NCBI GenBank assembly: GCA_051122655.1
Contig: CP182107.1
Location: forward strand, 558,001-622,000
DNA: 64,000 nucleotides
Direction: 5' to 3'
From: Pasteurella sp030783905
GTDB taxonomy: Bacteria > Pseudomonadota > Gammaproteobacteria > Enterobacterales > Pasteurellaceae
The position numbers and the translations under genes were made by a program. Shown piece by piece: positions 7,595 to 17,030 of the stretch. Numbering within the stretch: the first letter of the stretch is position 1; the number at the start of each line of letters is the position of its first letter. Below the pieces are notes generated by a model. It was not told the DNA's origin. It saw only the letters and a list, made by a program, of their open reading frames with translations, and did no database searches.

Positions 7595-9274
7595 ATGAGT
7601 CATCCAGTTGAAAACGTTGTCGCAGCTGAAAATACAGAAAAACGTCCCACCAATTTTATTCGTCAAATTATTGATGAAGATTTAGCATCAGGTAAACATA
7701 CTGCTGTTCAAACGCGTTTTCCGCCTGAACCCAATGGTTATTTACACATTGGTCATGCGAAATCAATTTGTTTAAATTTTGGGATTGCTGAAGATTATCA
7801 GGGACGATGTAATTTACGTTTTGATGATACGAATCCAGTCAAAGAAGATGTGGAATATGTGGATTCAATTAAACAAGATGTGGAATGGTTAGGTTTCAAA
7901 TGGGAAGGGCAACCGCGTTATGCCTCTGACTACTTTGATCAGCTTTATGGTTATGCAATTGAATTAATCGAAAAAGGCTTAGCCTATGTGGACGAGCTTT
8001 CGCCAGAAGAAATGCGAGAATACCGTGGAACACTAACTGAGCCTGGTAAAAATAGCCCTTATCGCGATCGTTCTGTGGCAGAAAACTTCGCTTTATTTGA
8101 GAAAATGAAAAACGGTGAAATTGAGGAAGGTAAAGCTTGCTTACGCGCGAAAATTGATATGGCATCACCGTTTATTGTGATGCGCGATCCTGTTATTTAT
8201 CGGATTAAATTTGCCACCCATCATCAAACAGGGGATAAATGGTGCATTTATCCTATGTATGATTTTACCCATTGTATCTCGGATGCCATTGAGCGCATTA
8301 CTCATTCGCTTTGTACATTGGAATTCCAAGATAATCGTCGTTTGTATGACTGGGTATTAGAAAATATTTCGATTGCGCGTCCATTGCCGCACCAGTATGA
8401 GTTTTCGCGTTTAAATTTAGAATCGACCTTAACCTCTAAGCGTAAGTTATTGCAATTAGTGAATGAAGGCATTGTCGATGGTTGGAATGATCCGCGTATG
8501 CCAACCATTTCCGGTTTACGTCGTCGTGGTTATACGCCAGCGTCATTACGTGAGTTCTGCCGTCGTATTGGCGTCACTAAACAAGATAATATGGTGGAAT
8601 TTAGTGCATTAGAAGCTTGCATTCGTGAAGATTTAAATGAAAATGCACCACGCGCGATGGCGGTGATTAATCCACTTAAAATTGTGATTGAGAATTTCAC
8701 GGGCAAAGAAATGCTTCGCGCACCAAACCATCCAAATCGCGAAGAATTAGGGATACGTGAATTGCCATTTACGCGTGAAATTTATATTGATCAAGCGGAT
8801 TTCCGTGAAGAAGCAAATAAACAATATAAACGTTTAGTCCTCGGTAAAGAAGTGCGTTTACGTCATGCTTATGTGATTAGAGCAGAGCGTGTGGAAAAAG
8901 ATGCAGAGGGGAATATCACCACGGTTTATTGTACTTACGATCCTGATACATTAGGGAAAAATCCAGCGGATGGACGTAAAGTGAAAGGTGTGATTCAGTG
9001 GGTATCCGCAGAAGATTCACTCCCAGCAGAATTTCGTCAGTACAGTCGCTTATTTACGGTGGCGAATCCAGGGGCAGCAGAGGATATTCATCAAGTACTT
9101 AATCCCAACTCATTAGTGGTAAAACAAGGTGTGGTGGAGAAGAGTTTAGCCAGTGCACAACCCGAAAAAGCCTACCAGTTTGAGCGGGAAGGTTATTATT
9201 GTGCCGATAGCAAAGACAGTCATCCTACACATTTAGTCTTCAATTTAACGGTGAGTTTAAAAGAAGGTTTCTAA
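7595..9274 (+). CDS. glnS: glutamine--tRNA ligase
   Basis: Charges tRNA-Gln with glutamine in the cytosol. The 559-residue class I synthetase has the HIGH motif (PNGYLHIGHAKS, near residue 51), a KMSKS-type loop (LTSKRKLLQLV) and the C-terminal beta-barrel anticodon domains. The ATG at 7595 (MSHPVENV) is preferred because GAGG lies 5-8 bases upstream; an upstream in-frame ATG at 7577 is also possible. Monocistronic, with its own promoter and terminator. Confidence 0.96.
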   Translation: MSHPVENVVAAENTEKRPTNFIRQIIDEDLASGKHTAVQTRFPPEPNGYLHIGHAKSICLNFGIAEDYQGRCNLRFDDTNPVKEDVEYVDSIKQDVEWLGFKWEGQPRYASDYFDQLYGYAIELIEKGLAYVDELSPEEMREYRGTLTEPGKNSPYRDRSVAENFALFEKMKNGEIEEGKACLRAKIDMASPFIVMRDPVIYRIKFATHHQTGDKWCIYPMYDFTHCISDAIERITHSLCTLEFQDNRRLYDWVLENISIARPLPHQYEFSRLNLESTLTSKRKLLQLVNEGIVDGWNDPRMPTISGLRRRGYTPASLREFCRRIGVTKQDNMVEFSALEACIREDLNENAPRAMAVINPLKIVIENFTGKEMLRAPNHPNREELGIRELPFTREIYIDQADFREEANKQYKRLVLGKEVRLRHAYVIRAERVEKDAEGNITTVYCTYDPDTLGKNPADGRKVKGVIQWVSAEDSLPAEFRQYSRLFTVANPGAAEDIHQVLNPNSLVVKQGVVEKSLASAQPEKAYQFEREGYYCADSKDSHPTHLVFNLTVSLKEGF

Positions 9275-9290
9275 TTGTTTTCATGGTTGA

Positions 9291-9319
9291 AGAGCGCTTT
9301 TTTAAGCGCTCTTTTTTTA
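9291..9319 (+). terminator. glnS terminator
   Basis: Perfect AGAGCGCTT / AAGCGCTCT stem with a short T loop and a following T-run. Confidence 0.93.
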
Positions 9320-9477
9320 TAATAAAATTACACTGATTAAAAATATAGCATTTTGTTAAATTTTATCTAATTAATAGGTCTTTTTTTAATTAAAAGACAA
9401 TAAAAATCCCCATTTTTTATAAAAAAATAATAGAATACTGCACTTTGTTAATTTTGCTTTTTAACTCAGGAGGAATG

Positions 9478-10923
9478 ATGAGCATATTTTCTACTTTCGA
9501 AACAATAGTAGAACAGGCTTTAACGTGGTTTGTTGAAAAAGTAGATGGTCCATTATGGGACATTACTATCGTCACTTTGTTAGGGGTTGGGTTATTTTTT
9601 ACACTAACAACAGGGTTAGTACAGTTACGTTTATTACCACGTAGTTTACGTGAGATGTGGTCAGGTCGTACCGCAGAAGGGAATTCGTTAACCCCATTTC
9701 AAGCATTCACGACCGGATTAGCCAGTCGTGTTGGCGTAGGAAATATCGGTGGTGTCGCAACAGCAATTGCGATTGGCGGTGAAGGGGCGGTTTTTTGGAT
9801 GTGGATTACTGCACTGATTGGTATGAGTAGTGCATTTGCGGAATCCTCCTTAGCACAATTATTTAAAGTCAAAGAGCCTTGTGGTTTATATCGCGGTGGA
9901 CCTGCCTATTATATTACCAAAGGGTTAAAAGCACCGCTATTGGGTGCCGCATTTGCTGTCAGTTTGATTTTTACCTTTGGTTTTGCCTTCAATGCAGTAC
10001 AGGCCAATGCGATCGTGGAAGCAACGAATAATGCTTGGCATTGGAATGCGCAGTATGTCGGTTTAGTGTTAGTTGCGATTACAGCGTTCATTATTTTTGG
10101 TGGAGTAAAACGCATTGGGGCAGTCAGTGCAAAATTAGTGCCAATGATGGCATTATTTTATTTGATTATTGCGGTGATTATTCTCGGTATGAATATTCAG
10201 TCTATTCCGACGATTATTTCACGTATTGTTTCGAGTGCGTTTGACTTTAGTGCGATGGCTGGCGGGATGTTTGGTGCCATTTTTTCTAAGGCCATGTTAA
10301 TGGGCGTAAAACGCGGATTATTTTCTAATGAAGCGGGGATGGGATCGGCACCGAATTCTGCCGCTGCAGCAGATGTGAAGCATCCTGCGAGTCAAGGGTT
10401 AATTCAAATGCTTGGCGTCTTTGTGGACACCATCATTGTATGTACCTGTACTGCAGTTATTATTTTACTGTCCGATAATTACGGAAGTGAAACGCTAAAA
10501 GGGATTTCTTTAACACAACATGCATTACAATATCATGTGGGTGAGTTTGGTTTACATTTTCTCGCTGCCATTTTATTTTTGTTTGCTTATTCATCGATTA
10601 TTGGTAACTATGCGTATGCGGAAAGTAATATTCGCTTTTTACGTAATAAGCCTTTATTTGTGTTAATGTTCCGTTTAGTGGTGCTCTTTTTTGTGTACTT
10701 TGGCGCGATTAATCCCGCCAATATTGTTTGGAATTTTGCGGATACCGTAATGGCGATCATGGCAATGATTAACTTAGTATCTCTTATCTTGTTATCTCCG
10801 CTTGTTTGGTTAATTTTGAAAGATTATCAGCATCAAGTGAAAGCGGGTATTGAACCAGTATTTAAAATCGAACAGCATCCAAATCTAATTAAACGTGGTG
10901 TTGATAAAGATATTTGGTCTTAA
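9478..10923 (+). CDS. sodium:alanine/glycine symporter (AGCS family)
   Basis: Inner-membrane sodium-coupled amino acid symporter (AlsT/DagA/YaaJ type), probably importing alanine or glycine. The 481-residue protein is highly hydrophobic with about ten membrane segments and carries the family motif NEAGMGSAPNSAAAADVKHP. A strong AGGAGG at 9468-9473 precedes two adjacent ATGs at 9475 and 9478; the second has the better spacing. The upstream region is very AT-rich. Exact substrate and regulation are not visible. Confidence 0.92.
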   Translation: MSIFSTFETIVEQALTWFVEKVDGPLWDITIVTLLGVGLFFTLTTGLVQLRLLPRSLREMWSGRTAEGNSLTPFQAFTTGLASRVGVGNIGGVATAIAIGGEGAVFWMWITALIGMSSAFAESSLAQLFKVKEPCGLYRGGPAYYITKGLKAPLLGAAFAVSLIFTFGFAFNAVQANAIVEATNNAWHWNAQYVGLVLVAITAFIIFGGVKRIGAVSAKLVPMMALFYLIIAVIILGMNIQSIPTIISRIVSSAFDFSAMAGGMFGAIFSKAMLMGVKRGLFSNEAGMGSAPNSAAAADVKHPASQGLIQMLGVFVDTIIVCTCTAVIILLSDNYGSETLKGISLTQHALQYHVGEFGLHFLAAILFLFAYSSIIGNYAYAESNIRFLRNKPLFVLMFRLVVLFFVYFGAINPANIVWNFADTVMAIMAMINLVSLILLSPLVWLILKDYQHQVKAGIEPVFKIEQHPNLIKRGVDKDIWS

Positions 10924-10952
10924 TGACAAACTGAGTAACACATTCCTTTTCT

Positions 10953-11001
10953 ATTGACCGCACTTTTACGAGTAAAAAAGCGTGCACATGTTGCGGTCAA
11001 T
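10953..11001. repeat. inverted repeat containing an uptake signal
   Basis: ATTGACCGCA (10953-10962) and TGCGGTCAAT (10992-11001) form a perfect 10-bp inverted repeat with a 29-base centre. The left arm includes a full uptake signal and the centre holds a small TTTTAC/GTAAAA hairpin. There is no clear T-run, so terminator function is uncertain. Confidence 0.5.
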
Positions 11002-11090
11002 CAGCAAGAACAGTGCTTGCGTGTCTAAAACAACATAATCTGTGTGAATGGGGATCACCGTCAACTCACTTATTTTTGGGGATTGTCAAC

Positions 11091-11630
11091 ATGCAAACAC
11101 TCATCATTATCCGAGGTCACTCAGGTTCTGGAAAAAGTACCTTTGCTCAGCAAAAAATCGCTGAATTTAAGGCTCGTTATCTAGAGAGTGTCATTTTCCA
11201 TATCGAGAATGATCATTTCCTGATAGAGAATGGCGAATACCATTGGACAATAGAACGTTTTCAGCAAGCTAAGCAACGTGCTCAACAAAAATTAGTCGAG
11301 GCATTTGCCTATTGTGCTGAATATCCGTTACAACACGTGTGTATTGTGGTGAGTAATGTAGGGGGAAATGCGAATGAAATCGAACGGTTAAAAGCGCAAG
11401 CAAAACAAACAGGGCTTGAAACGGTAGTGTATCGATTACAAAACTTTTTTCCGAATACACACCACGTTGAGCCACAACTTGTCTATGAAATGTATTTATC
11501 CTTAAATGCGAATCCTGTTCAAGATGAAATTTTGCTTGCGCCTATTCAGCCGATGACGGAAGCAATACGCAATGATATTGAGACATTACAAGCGCTAAAA
11601 AGAAAAAACCGCTACACCAAGAAGATGTAG
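11091..11630 (+). CDS. P-loop kinase-like protein (AAA_33 / zeta-type fold)
   Basis: Predicted cytosolic nucleotide-binding protein of 179 residues. A Walker A motif, GHSGSGKST, sits at residues 9-17 and is followed by IENDHFLIENGEYHWT, similar to the substrate-loop region of AAA_33 and polynucleotide-kinase-like enzymes. The ATG at 11091 is chosen because homology begins at MQTLIIIRGHSGSGK. The substrate is unknown. It could be a small-molecule or RNA kinase; zeta-toxin identity is not supported because no antitoxin gene is adjacent. Its 3' end contains the terminator of the convergent dxs operon. Confidence 0.75.
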   Translation: MQTLIIIRGHSGSGKSTFAQQKIAEFKARYLESVIFHIENDHFLIENGEYHWTIERFQQAKQRAQQKLVEAFAYCAEYPLQHVCIVVSNVGGNANEIERLKAQAKQTGLETVVYRLQNFFPNTHHVEPQLVYEMYLSLNANPVQDEILLAPIQPMTEAIRNDIETLQALKRKNRYTKKM

Positions 11631-11633
11631 CGG
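11598..11633 (-). terminator. terminator of xseB-ispA-dxs, inside the neighbouring gene
   Basis: CCGCTACA (11609-11616) pairs with TGTAGCGG (11626-11633). Read on the minus strand, the stem is followed by a T-rich tract (11598-11608). It overlaps the last codons and stop of the convergent kinase-like gene. Confidence 0.8.
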
Positions 11634-11736
11634 GAGGTCTTAACATAAGAAAGTTAAAAAGACGACTGCATTTGCAGTGCACTAGCATTATCTGAGACCG
11701 AGCATTTTTTAAATAGTTCAGAAAATGTTTTATTTT

Positions 11737-13581
11737 TTATAAAAAATTTTTTATTTGTGTTTCGATACCGATTTCGTCTAAATGTAAGTCCGCTAAAATT
11801 TCTTGTTGCGTACCTTGTGGGATAAAGAAATCAGGTAAACCAAGTTGTAATAATTTTGTTTGGTGTTGTTGAGAATGTAAGACTTCCGCAACTGCACTGC
11901 CAGCCCCACCTTGAATGACGTTTTCTTCTAAGGTTACAATCAGTTCATGTGTTTGTGCGATTTGATGAATGCGCTCAGCATCAATAGGTTTGACAAAACG
12001 CATATCAACCAACGTGGCGTTCAGTTTTTCTGCCACCGCTTTCGCATTTGGAAGTAGTGTACCAAAATTCAAAATCGCAATTTTTTCACCTTCGCGGAGT
12101 AAGGTTGATTTACCAAGCGCTAGCATTGCTAATGGTGTAATCGCTACACCAAGGGCATTGCCGCGCGGATAACGCACCGCAGCAGGTTGATTGAGTTGAT
12201 AGCCTGTGTAAAGCATTTGGCGACACTCATTTTCGTCACTCGGGGTCATAATCACCATATTAGGAATACAACGCATAAAGCTAATATCAAAAGCGCCTTG
12301 ATGGGTTTGACCGTCCGCACCGACCACACCCGCACGATCAATGGCAAATAAGACAGGCAGATTTTGAATTGCGACATCATGAATAAGTTGATCGTAGGCA
12401 CGTTGTAAAAAGGTGGAGTAAATTGCCACGACTGGCTTATAGCCTGCAATAGCGAGGCCTGCTGCAAAGGTGACCGCATGTTGTTCTGCAATGGCTACAT
12501 CAAAATACTGTTGTGGGAAACGGTTAGAAAACTCGACCATACCCGAACCTTCACGCATTGCTGGGGTGATTCCAACCAGTTTCGGATCTTGCGCAGCCAT
12601 TTCACACAGCCAATCCCCAAAAATGCTTGAATAGGTGGGGGTGCTATTGGCTTTAGGCAACTGACCACTTAAATGATCAAATTTAGGTACACCGTGGAAA
12701 CCAATAGGGTCTTTTTCGGCAGGGGCATAGCCTTTCCCTTTTTTGGTCATAATATGTAAAATTTGAGGACCTTTTAAGGCGCGCATATTTTTCAATGTGC
12801 TGATTAATTCTTCAATATTATGCCCATCAATCGGGCCGATATAATTAAAGCCGAGCTGTTCAAACATGGTCCCCACAGGAGAAACAAAACCTTTCACATG
12901 TTCTTCGGTTTTTTTGACAAATTCTTTAATTGGGGGCATGCCAGAGAGGATTTTTTTACCACCTTCACGAATCGAAGAATAGAATGATCCTGTTAATAAG
13001 CGCGCAAGATGATTGTTTAAGGCACCGACATTTTCAGAAATTGACATTTCGTTGTCATTTAATATCACCAACATATCAGTATGTAAGGCGCCTGCATGAT
13101 TTATTGCCTCGAAAGCCATACCTGCGGTAATCGCGCCATCGCCAATCACACAAACGATTTTTCGTCCGGCATTTTCACGTTGTGCGGCAACGGCAATGCC
13201 TAAGCCTGCACTAATTGAGGTGGAAGAATGACCTACACTTAACACATCAAATTCACTTTCTTCACGCCATGGAAAAGGATGAATCCCATTTTTTTGACGA
13301 ATGGTTGACATTTGGTCACGACGACCCGTTAAGATTTTATGCGGATACGCTTGGTGACCCACGTCCCAAATTAGTTGATCAAAAGGGGTTTTATAAACGT
13401 AGTGCAAGGCAACAGTTAATTCTACTGTCCCTAAGCCTGATGCCAAATGACCACTACTTTGACTAACAGACTCTAATAAATATGCGCGTAATTCCTGACA
13501 GATTTGAGGAAGCTGTTCTTTGCTTAATAAACGTAAATCGTCAGGTGAATTAATTAATGATAACAGAGGATAATTTTGCAT
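11737..13581 (-). CDS. dxs: 1-deoxy-D-xylulose-5-phosphate synthase
   Basis: Thiamine diphosphate enzyme that condenses pyruvate and glyceraldehyde 3-phosphate, the first step of the MEP isoprenoid pathway. The 614-residue protein has the ThDP-binding GDGA...LNDN signature starting at residue 147, the family motif WDVGHQAYPHKILTGRRDQ, and the transketolase pyrimidine domain motif AEQHAVTFAAGLA. It is the third gene of xseB-ispA-dxs, 66 nt after ispA. The product also feeds thiamine and pyridoxal synthesis. Confidence 0.97.
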   Translation of the reverse strand: MQNYPLLSLINSPDDLRLLSKEQLPQICQELRAYLLESVSQSSGHLASGLGTVELTVALHYVYKTPFDQLIWDVGHQAYPHKILTGRRDQMSTIRQKNGIHPFPWREESEFDVLSVGHSSTSISAGLGIAVAAQRENAGRKIVCVIGDGAITAGMAFEAINHAGALHTDMLVILNDNEMSISENVGALNNHLARLLTGSFYSSIREGGKKILSGMPPIKEFVKKTEEHVKGFVSPVGTMFEQLGFNYIGPIDGHNIEELISTLKNMRALKGPQILHIMTKKGKGYAPAEKDPIGFHGVPKFDHLSGQLPKANSTPTYSSIFGDWLCEMAAQDPKLVGITPAMREGSGMVEFSNRFPQQYFDVAIAEQHAVTFAAGLAIAGYKPVVAIYSTFLQRAYDQLIHDVAIQNLPVLFAIDRAGVVGADGQTHQGAFDISFMRCIPNMVIMTPSDENECRQMLYTGYQLNQPAAVRYPRGNALGVAITPLAMLALGKSTLLREGEKIAILNFGTLLPNAKAVAEKLNATLVDMRFVKPIDAERIHQIAQTHELIVTLEENVIQGGAGSAVAEVLHSQQHQTKLLQLGLPDFFIPQGTQQEILADLHLDEIGIETQIKNFL

Positions 13582-13647
13582 AGTTGTTAGTCAATTCCAA
13601 AATAATTATAAAACCGACCGCACTGTAATCTTAGTATGTTGTGCGGT

Positions 13648-14535
13648 TTAACTTTTTCTATTTACCACAAATTCAGCGATTGCACGGAGTGCACTGGTAT
13701 CAAAGGGAATATCATCTAATTCCGCGATAGCCGTTTGGTACAGTTCTTGTGCTTTTTGTTTGGCCCCAGCTAAACCTAATAATTTGGGGTAGGTGCTTTT
13801 ATCCGCCAATAAATCGGAACCGACGGTTTTACCGATAATTTCACTTTCGCCTTCAATATCTAAGATATCGTCTTGTACTTGGAACGCCAAACCAATGGCT
13901 TCGGCATAACGCTGTAGTTGGTGCTCCAGTGCGGTATTGTTAAAATGTGATGAACAAATTCGTCCTAGCTGAATCGCTGCGGAAAGCATGGCACCCGTTT
14001 TATTACGGTGTATTTGTTCTAACTCCAGTAAGCTAATGTGTTTTTGTTCTGCAATCAGATCAAGACTTTGCCCTAAACACATCCCTTTTGCGCCTGCCGC
14101 TTGACTCAGTGTTTTCACTAGCGCTAATTTTTGTTCTGCGAGTAGATCGGGTGCTTGGGTTAATAGATCAAATGCAAAGGCTTGTAATGCATCCCCCGCT
14201 AAAATAGCGGTCGCTTCATCAAAGGCAATATGGCAAGTGGGCTGGCCCCGACGTAGATGATCATTATCCATTGCAGGCAGATCATCGTGAATTAATGAAT
14301 AAGCATGAATGGCTTCTACACTTGCGGCCGCGTAGTCAAGTTGATTTAAGTCTGCCCCTAGCATTCTGCCGGTGGCATAGACTAGGAAAGGACGGATACG
14401 TTTTCCGCCAAGTAACACACCATAACGCATAGCCTCAGCCAGTGGTGAAGAGAGCGTATCTACATTCAATTGTTCAGCTAAAAAAGCATTAATACGTTGT
14501 TGGAGTTGGGGTAAATCGTGTGAAAGTTGATACAT
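13648..14535 (-). CDS. ispA: farnesyl diphosphate synthase (geranyltranstransferase)
   Basis: Condenses isopentenyl diphosphate with dimethylallyl and geranyl diphosphate to give farnesyl diphosphate for undecaprenyl and quinone chains. The 295-residue product has the first aspartate-rich motif HDDLPAMDND (near residue 83), the second QDDILD, and the upstream GGKRIRPFL diphosphate-binding segment. Located 18 nt after xseB in the conserved xseB-ispA-dxs operon. Confidence 0.96.
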   Translation of the reverse strand: MYQLSHDLPQLQQRINAFLAEQLNVDTLSSPLAEAMRYGVLLGGKRIRPFLVYATGRMLGADLNQLDYAAASVEAIHAYSLIHDDLPAMDNDHLRRGQPTCHIAFDEATAILAGDALQAFAFDLLTQAPDLLAEQKLALVKTLSQAAGAKGMCLGQSLDLIAEQKHISLLELEQIHRNKTGAMLSAAIQLGRICSSHFNNTALEHQLQRYAEAIGLAFQVQDDILDIEGESEIIGKTVGSDLLADKSTYPKLLGLAGAKQKAQELYQTAIAELDDIPFDTSALRAIAEFVVNRKS

Positions 14536-14553
14536 AACCTGCTCGTATTATTT

Positions 14554-14799
14554 TTATTCTTCCGCTTGATAATCGTGTAATTTAGCACTGTCACTTTTTT
14601 GCAATAAAATCTGAATACGTTGTTCAGCTTGTTGCAAACGTTCTTGTCCTAAATTCGCTAAAAAAACACCATTTTCAAATGCTTTTAATGCGTCCTCTAA
14701 CGGTAGTGAACCACTTTCCAAACGAGTCACAATCTCTTCTAATTGTTGAAGGGTTGTTTCAAAATCCAACGCGTTTTTATCTGTGCTTTTTTTAGCCAT
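14554..14799 (-). CDS. xseB: exodeoxyribonuclease VII small subunit
   Basis: Small subunit that coats the large XseA subunit of exonuclease VII, a single-strand DNA exonuclease. The 81-residue acidic helical protein shows the family core FETTLQQLEEIVTRLESG and LPLEDALKAFENG. AAGGAT lies upstream of the ATG at 14799. First gene of the isoprenoid operon, as in E. coli. Confidence 0.95.
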   Translation of the reverse strand: MAKKSTDKNALDFETTLQQLEEIVTRLESGSLPLEDALKAFENGVFLANLGQERLQQAEQRIQILLQKSDSAKLHDYQAEE

Positions 14800-14999
14800 T
14801 GCATATCCTTTTCACCAAAGTGTTAAGGGCACCATTGTACTGTATTTTTGTTGCTATGTTAAAATTATTTGCGTATTTTTTGGTGAGTAATCTCCGCTTA
14901 TTACTTGATTTTCCGCACAAATAGAGAAAGATTTTCGATTCTGGATCAGATCTGCTAGAATGCAGCGCTTGTAAATTGAGAATAGAAAATAAAGAGATT

Positions 15000-16442
15000 A
15001 TGAAATTTGTAATTAAACTGTTTCCTGAGATTATGATTAAAAGTGAATCGGTACGTAAACGATTCGTCAAAATCTTAACGGGAAATATTCGTAATATTTT
15101 AACGAAACATGATGATACGATTGCAGTAGTTCGGCATTGGGATTACATCGAAGTTCGTTCAAAAAAAGAAGAAAATCGACCGCACTTAATTGAATTATTA
15201 GGGCGCATTCCGGGTATTCATCACTTTTTAGAAGTGGATGAAAAGCCGTTTACAACGATGCACGATATTTTTGAACAGACCTTGCAAGATATCGGAACAA
15301 GTCTTGAGAACAAAACGTTTTGTGTGCGTGTTAGACGAAAAGGGAAACATGACTTTAATTCCTTAGATGTAGAGCGTTATGTTGGTGGTGGCTTAAACCA
15401 ACATATTCCCACTGCTAAAGTCAGACTGAATAAGCCCGATGTTACCGTACGTATTGATATTGAAAATGACAATATGATGTTGATTAAAGCGCGTCATGAT
15501 GGCATTGGCGGTTATCCAATTGGGACGCAAGAAGATGTCTTGTCATTGATTTCAGGTGGTTTTGACTCTGGTGTATCAAGCTATATGTTGATTCGACGGG
15601 GTTCACGTGTGCATTATTGTTTCTTTAATCTCGGCGGTGCTGCACATGAAATTGGTGTGAAACAAATGGCTTATCATATTTGGCAACGTTACAGTGCATC
15701 ACATAAAGTGCGCTTTGTGGCGATCAACTTTGAACCTGTAGTGGGTGAAATTTTGGAAAAAGTGGATAATGGACAAATGGGCGTGGTACTAAAACGGATG
15801 ATGGTACGCGCAGCAAGTCGTATTGCGGAACGTTTTGGCATTCAAGCCATTGTGACAGGCGAAGCATTAGGCCAAGTGTCGAGTCAAACGCTCACCAATT
15901 TACGTTTAATTGATGAAGCCGCTGAAACATTGGTATTACGTCCATTAATTACCCATGACAAAGAACAAATCATTGCCATGGCGAAACAGATTGGGACGGA
16001 TGATATTGCCAAATCGATGCCTGAATTTTGTGGGGTGATTTCAAAAAATCCAACGGTGAAAGCCATCAAAGAAAAAATTGAAGCGGAAGAAGGTCACTTT
16101 AATTTTGCCGTGTTAGAAAGTGCGGTGCAAAGTGCACAATATTTGGATATACGTCAGATCGCTGAGCAAACGGAAAAAGACGTCGTGGAAGTTGATACGG
16201 TCTCTGTCTTGACTGCACAAGATGTGATTTTGGATATTCGCAGTCCAGAAGAAACCGATGAAAATCCACTGGAGCTAGAAAACGTCCAATTTATGCCGTT
16301 TTATAAATTATCTTCACAATTTTCTACGTTAGATCAAAGCAAAAACTACTTGTTATATTGTGAACGTGGTGTAATGAGTAAATTACAAGCCTTGTATTTA
16401 AAAGAACAAGGCTTTAATAATGTGAAAGTTTTTCGCATTTAA
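15000..16442 (+). CDS. thiI: tRNA 4-thiouridine synthase ThiI with rhodanese domain
   Basis: Makes 4-thiouridine at position 8 of tRNA and supplies sulfur for the thiamine thiazole. The 480-residue protein has an N-terminal ferredoxin-like/THUMP region, a PP-loop ATPase motif SGGFDSG (from residue 185), the conserved cysteine in MPEFCGVISKNP, and a C-terminal rhodanese domain with the active cysteine in LLYCERGVMSKLQALYL. The start at 15000 (MKFVIKLFPEI) matches the E. coli protein; an upstream in-frame codon at 14976 is not supported. Two uptake signals lie in the gene. Confidence 0.96.
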   Translation: MKFVIKLFPEIMIKSESVRKRFVKILTGNIRNILTKHDDTIAVVRHWDYIEVRSKKEENRPHLIELLGRIPGIHHFLEVDEKPFTTMHDIFEQTLQDIGTSLENKTFCVRVRRKGKHDFNSLDVERYVGGGLNQHIPTAKVRLNKPDVTVRIDIENDNMMLIKARHDGIGGYPIGTQEDVLSLISGGFDSGVSSYMLIRRGSRVHYCFFNLGGAAHEIGVKQMAYHIWQRYSASHKVRFVAINFEPVVGEILEKVDNGQMGVVLKRMMVRAASRIAERFGIQAIVTGEALGQVSSQTLTNLRLIDEAAETLVLRPLITHDKEQIIAMAKQIGTDDIAKSMPEFCGVISKNPTVKAIKEKIEAEEGHFNFAVLESAVQSAQYLDIRQIAEQTEKDVVEVDTVSVLTAQDVILDIRSPEETDENPLELENVQFMPFYKLSSQFSTLDQSKNYLLYCERGVMSKLQALYLKEQGFNNVKVFRI

Positions 16443-16460
16443 TAGGCGATAATGGATCAA

Positions 16461-16486
16461 TCATGCCGAGTGAGAACTCGGCATGA
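16461..16486 (+). terminator. thiI terminator
   Basis: Perfect 11-bp stem TCATGCCGAGT / ACTCGGCATGA with a GAGA loop, followed by a modest T-rich tract. Confidence 0.8.
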
Positions 16487-16503
16487 TTGTTTATGTCATT
16501 TAT

Positions 16504-16824
16504 TTATTTTTTCCAGATCGCATGGAATTCGCGATCTTGTTCACGATGTGAAATCAGGAATTTTGCAAACACATCATCCATTTCGTCTTTATCGTTCACT
16601 AAACCAATCCACACTTCTGCATAGGCTTCGGGATCGATTAACACACCAATTTCCATCTCCCAATCATCTGCGGTTTCCACAAATTCTACGGCACCACGTT
16701 CTTCAAATTGTAAGTTAAATAATAAAATATCAGCAGGATCGAGATGTTCCGGTGCCATTTCAAGGAAAATATCATAAGCCAGATCAATGGCAATATCGGG
16801 GTCTAATTTTGTGATATCTGTCAT
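16504..16824 (-). CDS. yciU: dsDNA-mimic protein, YciU/HI1450 (DUF440) family
   Basis: Very acidic 106-residue protein matching the DUF440 family (H. influenzae HI1450, E. coli YciU), which has a structure described as mimicking double-stranded DNA and is thought to bind DNA-binding proteins such as HU. Conserved stretches are LDPDIAIDLAYDIFLEMA, HLDPADILLFNLQFEERG and IGVLIDPEAYAEVWIGL. The start at 16824 (MTDITKLDP) follows a GGAAC-type ribosome site. It converges on thiI. Family call is strong; the target protein is unknown. Confidence 0.92.
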   Translation of the reverse strand: MTDITKLDPDIAIDLAYDIFLEMAPEHLDPADILLFNLQFEERGAVEFVETADDWEMEIGVLIDPEAYAEVWIGLVNDKDEMDDVFAKFLISHREQDREFHAIWKK

Positions 16825-17030
16825 TCTTTGTTCCTTTCGGTCTTCAATCAAACGTGCATCATAACATGAAATGGAATAAACATGAGGATAATTGAGTATG
16901 GTCGCGGATGCTTTTTTCGTGTGATTTTGTGTAAGAAGGTGCGCTTGATAACGTCTAATGGTACATCGCCATTAAATTAAAAAAACAGAAAAAGAAAGAC
17001 CGAATTGTTTGTCTTTATTGGGGGAATACT

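Noticed and set aside
7491..7598. 35-codon frame with a good ribosome site before glnS
   Set aside because: It runs through the glnS promoter boxes and resembles no known protein; the ribosome site is probably chance.
11091..11630. Zeta-type toxin of a toxin-antitoxin pair
   Set aside because: Only the P-loop and general fold fit; there is no small antitoxin gene beside it.
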